Under the pieces are notes generated by a model. That model worked only from the letters and a program-made list of their open reading frames with translations, did no database searches and was not told the origin of the DNA. DNA of 64,000 nt from Nothopassalora personata (Eukaryota > Ascomycota > Dothideomycetes > Mycosphaerellales > Mycosphaerellaceae), in assembly GCA_033816765.1 (NCBI GenBank), contig CM066293.1, positions 1,674,001 to 1,738,000 of the forward strand, given 5' to 3'. Position 1 is the stretch's first letter; the number at the start of each line of letters is the position of its first letter. Positions 19,724-28,600 of the stretch are shown here, piece after piece. The position numbers and the translations under genes are program-made.

Positions 19724-21401
19724 CACTGGAGATTAAGGCAGCTACCGAGATTCAGAACCTACGTGCACGCAACACGGACCTGGTTGGTGAGTTGGAGGAG
19801 TCGCGGACAGAGCTGGCCACGTTGCAGAGTGTAAACGAGCGCGGTGCAGTCAAGATCACCTCCCTGCAGGCGCAGGTGAAGGAGCGTGATGAGCAGATTG
19901 CAGCTCTGAAGCCCAAGGAGCCCATACCGCCACCGAAGCCAGCACGTCAGAAGTCAGCACTCGAGCTGCTGCTTGACGGTGATGATCCGGGCGTCGAGCT
20001 TCCGACACCCAAGCCTAAGACAAGCTCCACTGTGAATGGTGGCGATGACGACGCCTCGACAGTGGTGTCCGTCCCTACAGCACAGCAGCATGGCGGGGGA
20101 TTACGCAACCCCATTGATTCGAGAAAGATTCCGACCTTCTCAGCAGGCACACCTGGCCTGAAGGACGAACTGAACTTCCAAGAATGGAAAGAGAAGATGG
20201 AGGGATATATGGAGATGGAGGAAGTCTGTGGCCGGTTGCCCTCAGCTTGCCTGACCGTGTTCAGCTCATTCGTGGTTGGCAATGCCAACGCCCGATTGCG
20301 ACCTCACAAGAGAAAGCCTGGGGTTACCTGGAAGGACCTCATGGCAGTGTTGAACGACTCGTTCGGAGAACATCATGAGATGAAGAAGCATCGGAAGGCG
20401 TACCAGAACTGCTACCAGAACAACCGCGGTTTCGACGACTTCTGCGCAGAATTCCTGGAACACGGCATGTACCTCAGCAAGACAGATGAAGAGCTCTGTG
20501 AGGACATGGCAGACAAGCTCAACAAATCGCTAAAGACAGCGCTCGCTTACCGCGAAGAATTCACCGACCTGACGGCTATGCAGCGCTATCTTTAGCGATT
20601 TGTTGAGCTTGTCTGCCATGTCCTCACAGAGCTCTTCATCTGTCTTGCTGAGGTACATGCCGTGTTCCAGGAATTCTGCGCAGAAGTCGTCGAAACCGCG
20701 GTTGTTCTGGTAGCAGTTCTGGTACGCCTTCCGATGCTTCTTCATCTCATGATGTTCTCCGAACGAGTCGTTCAACACTGCCATGAGGTCCTTCCAGGTA
20801 ACCCCAGGCTTTCTCTTGTGAGGTCGCAATCGGGCGTTGGCATTGCCAACCACGAATGAGCTGAACACGGTCAGGCAAGCTGAGGGCAACCGGCCACAGA
20901 CTTCCTCCATCTCCATATATCCCTCCATCTTCTCTTTCCATTCTTGGAAGTTCAGTTCGTCCTTCAGGCCAGGTGTGCCTGCTGAGAAGGTCGGAATCTT
21001 TCTCGAATCAATGGGGTTGCGTAATCCCCCGCCATGCTGCTGTGCTGTAGGGACGGACACCACTGTCGAGGCGTCGTCATCGCCACCATTCACAGTGGAG
21101 CTTGTCTTAGGCTTGGGTGTCGGAAGCTCGACGCCCGGATCATCACCGTCAAGCAGCAGCTCGAGTGCTGACTTCTGACGTGCTGGCTTCGGTGGCGGTA
21201 TGGGCTCCTTGGGCTTCAGAGCTGCAATCTGCTCATCACGCTCCTTCACCTGCGCCTGCAGGGAGGTGATCTTGACTGCACCGCGCTCGTTTACACTCTG
21301 CAACGTGGCCAGCTCTGTCCGCGACTCCTCCAACTCACCAACCAGGTCCGTGTTGCGTGCACGTAGGTTCTGAATCTCGGTAGCTGCCTTAATCTCCAGT
21401 G
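19724..21401. repeat. Inverted duplication in E1 gag (813-bp arms)
   Basis: Left arm 19724-20536 is the reverse complement of right arm 20589-21401, with a 52-bp loop (20537-20588). The plus-strand arm encodes the same gag segment (ALEIK to AMQRYL region) that the minus strand encodes on the right. A further minus-strand copy of its last ~95 bp lies just left of the structure (19628-19722). The junctions show 1-3 nt microhomology (AGA/TCT at 20589). Confidence 0.9.
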
Positions 21402-22149
21402 CTTTCAATCTAGTCACCTCTTTCGCTGTTTCTTGGTCATCGTCACCTAACGCGTTCAAGGTCTCCTGTAACGTCTGCAGTTCGTCCTTGACCCGGTTGT
21501 TCTCTGCCTGTAGCCGCTTCTTCTGATCGGCTAGGTGTTCTGCTCGTGCTTTCAGCCCGAGGAAGGAGATGCGATACTCGTCGAGTACGTCAAGCCAAGC
21601 GTCTGGGTTCTTCCGGACGGCTCGCTCGAGTTCCTCGGCGGTAACTACTTGAAACTCGGAGGGGATGTACCGGGCTCTGTATTCCAGCTCTTCACCCTCA
21701 TGTCGGTCAATGGGTATCGCGTGCCGGAAGCTGAGGTTGTCCTCCTTGCGGGCGCGAGTTCCCTGGGCCAGCGTGTCCTCGCCTCCAATTGCGAGTCGCA
21801 GGTCCTTCTCAGTTTGACGACGGTTGTATTCTGCCTGCAGACGCTCCTGGTGCTGCTGCTGTTGTACCCGCCGACGCTCCTCTTGCTGACGAGCCTGCTC
21901 AGCACCATCTCGACCCTGAGTCTCGTCTTGTGTCTCTTGCGCCATCTTGCGCAGTCGTTCTACACCCTGGGTGTCGTCGAAATCCGGATTCCACTCTGAC
22001 TCGTCTTCCACCTCACGTTGTCCTTCGGTTAGTGTGCCGTTCTGTCGTTGGCGCGCGTCGCGGAGGAACTTCTTCGTGAGTGGGTTAAGGTTCAGGTTGG
22101 GAATGAATGAGGATTCGTCTGCTCCGAGTGTCGTCTGGTTTGCGGCCAT
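20530..22149 (-). pseudogene. gag: E1 Gag N-terminal part, broken by inversion
   Basis: The first in-frame ATG is at 22149 (MAANQTTLGADES). The product has long Glu/Gln/Arg coiled coils (about residues 75-310: EERRRVQQQQHQERLQAEYN, later LEESRTELATLQSV), a Pro/Lys linker, then the capsid-like domain (FQEWKEKMEGYMEMEEV to CAEFLEHGMYLSKTDEEL). At DKLNKSLK the sequence enters the inverted copy, yielding an aberrant tail IALHSRQVGEFF and a stop at 20530. Capsid assembly from this copy would lack the zinc knuckle and pol. Confidence 0.85.
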
Positions 22150-22220
22150 TCGGACTCGGTGTCGCACGCGCGTTTCTGTGCACACGTGGTCGGGGTGATC
22201 GCTTGCGGCGATCGAGGGTG

Positions 22221-22230
22221 GTAGAACTTA
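22221..22230 (-). other. E1 primer-binding site, self-complementary to LTR
   Basis: On the minus strand TAAGTTCTAC lies 1 nt after the 5' LTR and is exactly complementary to GTAGAACTTA inside the LTR (22286-22295; copy at 14709-14718). No tRNA-type TGG start. Fits Tf1/sushi-like self-priming. Confidence 0.75.
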
Positions 22231-22231
22231 A

Positions 22232-22421
22232 TGACACGGACAAGACAGCAACAGGGCGCAAACGTGTATTAGCCTTAGTATCGAGTAAGTTCTACGAAGA
22301 AGAGAAGTAAGAAGTCGCGAGAAGCGCGTGATAAGATCGGGCCCGAATCTAGGGTCCGGGCGCGCTAGGGCGCGAGGTCACGTGACACCGAAGTGCGTCT
22401 GTGCAAAGGTAAACCGTGACA
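22232..22421 (-). repeat. E1 5' LTR
   Basis: 190 bp, appears identical to 14655-14844. Should contain the promoter; the self-priming complement at 22286-22295 suggests the transcript starts near there. Confidence 0.93.
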
Positions 22422-22426
22422 AATTC

Positions 22427-23174
22427 CCCTATATTCTTTAGAGGCTAGGGAAGTTGCATAAACAGCTTTCTTAGCTAGGCTATTACTAGGCTACTCTACT
22501 GAATGATTGAATGGTGAACAGGTTGCTCTAAGGATATGTCCTTCCTTAGCCTCCCTAAGGGTCTCCTAGCTAGTGCATTGCTTAATAGATTCAATTTTAT
22601 AACATTAAGATCTATATTACCTCTAGGTTGGTCCTTAAAGAAGTCTATATATATGTGTTATTTTATAGCTTTTATGTCTAGTTCCTAAAAGAGCTAGGCC
22701 TTAGCTGTGTTTTTAACGTATCTAATAAACACTACTTCTTTGCCTCTATTTATTAGTTTATCACTTCTTACCTATTGAGGTTAGGATCTTGTGTCTATGT
22801 AGACAATAGCTTTACATCCCTAAACCTTCAAATAGTTAATAGTTAGCTTAATACTATTAAAGGCTTTATCTAGTGAAACCTTAAACCTATTATAGTCTAG
22901 ACCATTTAGTAGTTTGTTCCTTATGTAGGTTTAGGCTTCTAGTGCTTTAGGCTAGAATTCAATTAGCATCTTAGCCTCTTTAAGTATTGCCCTTATAGAG
23001 TCTTCTAAGGTTTGTATTAACCTTTTAACTAGTCTATTTTAGAGCGAGTTGTATGCCTTAGTATACTCTAGCCTAATTCCTAAATTCTTCTCCTACTGCT
23101 TAACTAATATAATAAGTTCCCTTGTATTGTTAAGCCTAACTGCTTTCAACTGTACTAATGATTTCCTCTCTGCC
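22427..23174 (-). pseudogene. Copia A: integrase C-part relic
   Basis: Contiguous with 12599-14649 once E1 is removed. The translation includes NTRELIILVKQ, LGIRLEYTKAYNS, RLIQTLEDSIRAILKEAKM and KALEA with TYIRN, the end of a Copia integrase core (catalytic Glu region). TpA-rich with many in-frame stops. Its upstream half (integrase N-part, protease, gag, 5' LTR) is absent: sequence stops at the E2 border. Confidence 0.78.
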
Positions 23175-23366
23175 TGTCACCGTACCGGCGCCCATCATTC
23201 ACTTGGACCCGCGCGCACGTGCGTGGATCCCGCGCGCGCCGCTGACTAAGCCGGCCCGAGGGCTTGGCGCGTGTATATCTACCTCGCGCCCTCCGCGCCT
23301 CTCTTAGATAGACCGTCTATTCGACTTGTACCTTATCCGACCACGTGCTTGCACCTGCTTGTGACA
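23175..23366 (+). repeat. E2 5' LTR
   Basis: 192 bp, TGTCACCG...TTGTGACA. Contains a TATA-like GTATATCT at 23272-23280; GTCTATTCGA at 23315-23324 is complementary to the primer site and lies about 40 nt downstream, where transcription should begin. Confidence 0.93.
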
Positions 23367-23368
23367 CT

Positions 23369-23378
23369 TCGAATAGAC
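23369..23378 (+). other. E2 primer-binding site, self-complementary to LTR
   Basis: TCGAATAGAC, 2 nt after the LTR, is the exact complement of GTCTATTCGA at 23315-23324. Confidence 0.75.
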
Positions 23379-23524
23379 CATTACCAACGTGTAGAAAGAC
23401 ACGAGAAGCTGCGATCGGGAGATCGCATAAGCAAACGCGACAGCACCTAGGAGTGCTGAGATATTAGGTGCCAGACTCAAATCGAGTCGCACCTTGAGTA
23501 AGTCCAAGGCTAACACGACAGCTG

Positions 23525-25576
23525 ATGGCGAGAAAGAACAACAATAACGACGACGACATGGCGACTACTGACCGCCGCGTACATCGCGCGAACATCACCA
23601 GATCCTCCCTCTTCGTCCTACCCCCCGACGCGACAAACAACGCAAACGGCGATGCGACACAGACTCAAGGCAGAGAAGAGGAGGTTCTGAAGCAGCTGAC
23701 GGCTGAAGACAACACCTACCACAAGCAGCACAAGAAGGTCTTCGACCGACTCCAAGAGATCGAGGAGGAGGATGTTGAGACCGAGCTCAACTTGGCTGAC
23801 CTGTGTGGGGATGAGTACATCGAGGACATTACTGAGGATGAGAGCGAGGCTCTTGCTCCAGGTGCGAAGAAGAGGAGGGTCACTGTTGACCAGTTTCAAG
23901 ACACCTTCGAGTCTCTCAATGGGCTAAGCTCGGAGAAGCTCAAGAAGCGAGTCAACGACTACCCTGAGGAGGTCCACAAGATCCTTGTCGACATCGAGTC
24001 CGACCACCGACGAGCACACAAGACTATTGAGGCTCTCCAACTCGCTAACCGCATCAATATTCGCAAGGCCAAGGATGCGAAGGAGCAGATGGATCGACTC
24101 GAGGACGAAGCTGGTACTGCACAAGCTGAAGCAGACCAGAGACAAGCTGAGGTGGACAAGCTGAAGGCAGAACTTGCGAAGCACACCGACAAAGTCATTA
24201 TCGACCCGGATGAGCTGGACAAGGTCAAAGCCGAGTTGGCCACGACCATGGAAGCGAGGAAGCTGTATCGCACCCAGTGCAAGGCAGCTGAGGCTAAGCT
24301 TGTTGATGCTGAGAAGCGCATCGAGGAGCTTGAGAAGAAGGAAAAGGAGAGACGTGAGAAGCGTGGGCGATCCAAGCAACGCAAGGACTCACGCAAGGAG
24401 TCACCACCTCCACGCACCGAATCCGAGGAGTCGCTGGAGCGTCGTCGCAATGGCAACAAGCCAAAGCCGACTGGAGAAGACGACAACCCATCATCAGACT
24501 CCTCCGACTCCGAATCCTCCGACAGCGATGACGAGCGCGGTCACCGTCGTGGCAGCAAGCGCAAGAATTCTAAGTCCAAGAAGAAGGGCTCGAAGAGCAA
24601 GGAGCCGCAGTCCCGCTACACCACATACGACTCCACGATGACCACTGGCATTAAGTCGTCAAGTGAGCCGAAGGCACCGAAGGAGTTCGACCCACTGGAT
24701 GAGAAGGGCATTAAGTTCGAAGAGTGGCAGCGTGCCGCCGAAGCCAGGCTGGCAGCGTCCAAGTACCGCACTGTCACGGCTTCACTGCAGAATGTCCAAA
24801 GCTGGCTCAAGAACTCAGCCTGGAAGTATGTCGACTCCAAGATTCCCAGTCTCACCAAGGTCACAAGCGGCACGACACCAGCTTACGCCTCGGTTGATGA
24901 CATGATGGACGATCTGGCCGCCCGCTACGGCACTCGCAATGCGCACGCCACTGCTATGACCAAGCTCACTACACTGGACCAGGGCGAGAAGCAGAAGTTC
25001 AGCGAGTTCTACCCTATCTTCCGCGAGAACGCAGACATTGTCAACCTGGACGCCGGTGCTGCCGACAAGAAGCTTGAGAAGGACTTCCTGCTGCGCAAGC
25101 TGAACGCGAGATACGACAACCGCATCATGAGTGAGAACACGGCCAACATGACCCTTGATCAGGTCGTGTCTGCGCTGTACACTTATGAGGACAAGTTCGA
25201 GCAGTACGACCTCAAGCACAAGAAGCAGTCCGCTGACAAGCCCAAGAACACTAAGGGCAACGACGACAAGAAGGACGGTGCCACAGGTGGAGGTAGAGGT
25301 GGAAGCACTGACGCTCCTGCCAACCCCAACTCCAAGACCAAGTGGGCCGACCGTCCGCAGAAGTACCAGCACCTGCAGCCACTGGATGCTGCCAAGGCGC
25401 AAGAGTGCATTGATCAGAACAAATGCATGAAGTGCGAGGAAGTGGGTCACCGCCGTGTCGACTACGACCAGTGCCCACTGAAGGACGTTAGCCGGCGTCC
25501 ATACGCGCCAGGCTACAACCCAAGCACCAACCGACGCAACGGCAATAACACCGGCGGCGGTTCGGGAAACGCATAG
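23525..25576 (+). CDS. gag: E2 Gag
   Basis: 683 residues, ATG at 23525. Order: acidic N-terminus, long coiled coil (about 120-290: KDAKEQMDRLEDEAGTAQAE, then KRIEELEKKEKERREKRGR), a Ser/Asp/Lys-rich low-complexity linker (320-365), the capsid-like domain (FEEWQRAAEARLAASKYR to VSALYTYEDKFEQYDLK), a GGGRGGS linker, and a zinc knuckle CMKCEEVGHRRVDYDQC (C-x2-C-x4-H-x7-C) near 634-650. Forms the virus-like particle and packages RNA. The last codons carry the slippery GGGAAAC, giving a Gag-Pol fusion in part of the products. Confidence 0.93.
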   Translation: MARKNNNNDDDMATTDRRVHRANITRSSLFVLPPDATNNANGDATQTQGREEEVLKQLTAEDNTYHKQHKKVFDRLQEIEEEDVETELNLADLCGDEYIEDITEDESEALAPGAKKRRVTVDQFQDTFESLNGLSSEKLKKRVNDYPEEVHKILVDIESDHRRAHKTIEALQLANRINIRKAKDAKEQMDRLEDEAGTAQAEADQRQAEVDKLKAELAKHTDKVIIDPDELDKVKAELATTMEARKLYRTQCKAAEAKLVDAEKRIEELEKKEKERREKRGRSKQRKDSRKESPPPRTESEESLERRRNGNKPKPTGEDDNPSSDSSDSESSDSDDERGHRRGSKRKNSKSKKKGSKSKEPQSRYTTYDSTMTTGIKSSSEPKAPKEFDPLDEKGIKFEEWQRAAEARLAASKYRTVTASLQNVQSWLKNSAWKYVDSKIPSLTKVTSGTTPAYASVDDMMDDLAARYGTRNAHATAMTKLTTLDQGEKQKFSEFYPIFRENADIVNLDAGAADKKLEKDFLLRKLNARYDNRIMSENTANMTLDQVVSALYTYEDKFEQYDLKHKKQSADKPKNTKGNDDKKDGATGGGRGGSTDAPANPNSKTKWADRPQKYQHLQPLDAAKAQECIDQNKCMKCEEVGHRRVDYDQCPLKDVSRRPYAPGYNPSTNRRNGNNTGGGSGNA

Positions 25577-25605
25577 TCCACTCTGTGAGCGCAACACACA
25601 GTGGA
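25564..25605 (+). promoter_or_regulatory. E2 -1 frameshift signal between gag and pol
   Basis: Slippery heptamer G-GGA-AAC at 25564-25570 in correct phase with gag, a 6-nt spacer that includes the gag stop TAG, then a stem-loop: TCCACTCTGTG (25577-25587) pairs with CACAGTGGA (25597-25605) with a 2-nt bulge. Pol is in the -1 frame and has no ATG near its start. Confidence 0.75.
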
Positions 25606-28600
25606 CGAGACGAGTCAGTACGAGAGTTACGAGATCACGAACATGAGAAGGAGCCTCCAGATAGAGGCAAGAATTTGAGCATATCGGCACACTCCCTGCT
25701 GGCAGCCAACCATTCTGTAGATGAACACAACCCAGTGATAGCTTCTCATCTGGTTATACCATGCATAGTGAATGGAAAGATCCCTGCTCAGTCCTTCCAT
25801 GATGATGGTGCCAACTCTACGTACTTTGACATCGACTTTGCGCATAAGAACGACCTTGATTTGGTCGAGCTGCCCAACCCAATGGGACTAATGTTAGCAG
25901 ATGGCCAACCTGCTAGTGAACTGATTACTCACAAAACAACGGCACAGATTCAAATCGGCAATCACGTTGAGACGCGAGTTGGTTACTGCACATCGCTGGA
26001 ATATGATGTTATCCTCGGCCGTCCATGGCACGACGAGCATCAGCCTGTGTTCCACTATGCGTCAGGAACTATGACCCTGTTTTCACAATACTGTCGAGAG
26101 AACTGCATACATGGCGACGAGCCTGTGTGCGTGCAGTCTATCAACGATAAGGGCGTTACGCCAGTGGGCATCCTGCAGATAGAGATACCCGTGCCAGAGT
26201 CGTCACCAGCTTCGACAGGATACGTCAAGCCCTATGTCGAAGATGAAGAGCCAGCAGTAGTGCAAGAGACGCACTCCACGAAAGCCGCTATGAGACATGC
26301 GCCACCGGTGGAGATGCAAGACGAGTCGGAGCCATCACACCACGTCCGACAACCATTGCCAGCTGATAGCCCGGAGACCTTGAAACGACCAGCACGCCGC
26401 ACTGACAAGAAGGCGTCAGTGCAGCCGGAGCCGGAGATCGACATCCAACCTATCACTGCCGAGGCATTGAGGCGCATGAGTAGGCGCAAGGGTTTCAAGG
26501 GATGTGAGATCCACATGATGTGGATGTTTGATCCGAAGGAGGACTTGGACAGACAGGTGGCTCGCGATCCCCTGTCCGCCTGCGCACTGAATGCATCCGC
26601 CATCTCGGCCGACGACTACCAACGCTTCATGAACCCAAAGGACAAGGACCAGGACCCCATACCTTTGTTGCCACCAGAGTTCCGAGAGATGGCCAGGCTA
26701 TTCAGTCGCAAGGAAGCAGACAAAGTGCCACCACGGCGACCGGGCGTAGATCATGAGATCAAACTCAAGGCTGGCCAGACTCCACCGTTTCGACGACCAT
26801 ACTCCTTCTCTGCACGAGAGAACGAGGTGATCAAGAAGTGGCTCGATGATCAGCTCGAGAAAGGCGCAATACAGCGCAGCGTGTCACCAGCAGCAGCACC
26901 TGTCCTAATAGTCAAGAAACCAGGAGGTGGGCTGCGGGTCTGTGTCGACTACCGAGCATTGAACGCGATCACAACGAAAAGCCGGTATCCTATCCCCCTC
27001 TTCCAAGAAACACTGGATCGCATTGCAGGAGCGCAATGGTTCACCAAGCTGGATGTCATCGCCGCATTCAACCGCATCCGCATCGCAGCGGGTGATGAAT
27101 GGAAGACAGCCTTTACAACGAGGTACGGGCAGTGCGAATGTGTTGTTATGCCTTTCGGCCTGTGTAACGCCCCAGGCACATTTCAGTCGTTCATCAACGA
27201 CACGCTTCGTGAGTTCCTAGATGACTTCGTATCATGCTACCTAGACGATGCGCTCGTTTTCAGCAAGACTCGTGAGGAACACGTGGAGCATGTTATGAAA
27301 GTTCTTAAACGACTGGACAAAGCAGGCTTACAGCTTGACATCGACAAGTGTGAGTTCTTTAGACACGAGACGACATACCTTGGTGTCATCATCACAAATG
27401 AGGGCATCAAGATGGATCCTAAGAAAATCGAATGCGTCAAGAACTGGCCCACACCCGCCAATGTCACCGACATTCTGTCGTTCACAGGGTTCGCCAATTT
27501 CTATCGCAGATTCATCAAGAACTTCAGCAAGATCTGCTTACCGATGACCAAGTTGACCCGCAAGAACGTACCATGGGAATGGTCAGAAGCTTGCCAGAAG
27601 TCGTTCGATGCCCTAAAGCAGGCATTCATCGACGCGCCCACGCTGAAGCACTTCTATCCAGGAAGAGAGACGATCCTTGAAACGGATGCATCAGACTACG
27701 TAACAGCAGCAGTCCTGTCGCAGCGTAATGAGAACGGCGTACTGCATCCTATTGCATATATGTCCAAGAAAATGGACCCACAACAATGCAACTATGACAT
27801 CTACGACAAAGAGTTGCTGGCCATTGTGCAAGCCTTTGAGGAATGGCGCCCAGAGCTCACCGTCAATGAGTTCGGCACGGACGATTACGAGAACCTGCCT
27901 GACCCAGAGTCAGCAGAAGACAAGCCGACGCTCGTGTACTCTGACCACAAGAACCTAGAGTGGTTCATGAGCACGAAGCAGTTGAATCGCCGCCAAGCAA
28001 GGTGGGCCGAGTTCCTCTCTCAGTTCTTCTTCAAGATCGTGTATCGACCAGGGGTGCAAGGCACCAAGCCTGATAGCCTCACCAGGAGATCTCAGGACTT
28101 GCCAATCCACGGTGATCTGAGCGACCCGCGCAATCAGCAGCAGCACCAGGTGCTACTAGGACCAGACCGCATTCTCAACCTGTCGTCGTCGCGAGTTCTG
28201 AACATTAGTGCGAACGACGTGGTCACTCCGTTGACGACTGCGATCCGAGAGCTGTACGCACAGCCAGAGACCGAGGAAGCAGTACGGCAGCTAGAGAACG
28301 ACTTACCCTGTTCTTTGCTACGCAAGCACCGTCTGGATGACCGACACGCCGTGCCAGTAGGAGGCATGATCTACATGAAGAACGTGTACGGTGGGTACAG
28401 TCTCTTTGTGCCTCCTGAGTCAGAAGAAGCACTCGACGACGGTGAAGTGCCAGTACGCACCCGCATCACCCAAGCCTTCCATGATCACGCAGTTGCAGGT
28501 CACATAGGTGACGAGAAGACGTACGAGCTGGTAGCCCGCAACTACGTCTGGCCTGGCATGGCACGTTTCGTCAAGTCCTATGTGCGAGCCTGCCGCATCT

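Larger units (their letters stand above)
14655..22421 (-). mobile_element. E1: Gypsy chromovirus, unmutated
   Basis: 7,767 bp, 190-bp LTRs that look identical by eye, TSD AATTC (14650-14654, 22422-22426), inserted in Copia A. Normal GC content and long open frames show that it escaped RIP. Gag is broken by an internal inverted duplication; pol is fully open. Read on the minus strand: 5' LTR 22232-22421, self-complementary primer site 22221-22230, gag, pol, polypurine tract 14845-14857, 3' LTR. Confidence 0.93.

Noticed and set aside
19792..20595. Separate plus-strand gag-like gene
   Set aside because: It is the inverted arm of the E1 gag duplication, not an independent gene.
24815..25690. 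291-codon minus-strand frame rich in Leu/Val
   Set aside because: Antisense shadow of the E2 gag, caused by its codon usage.
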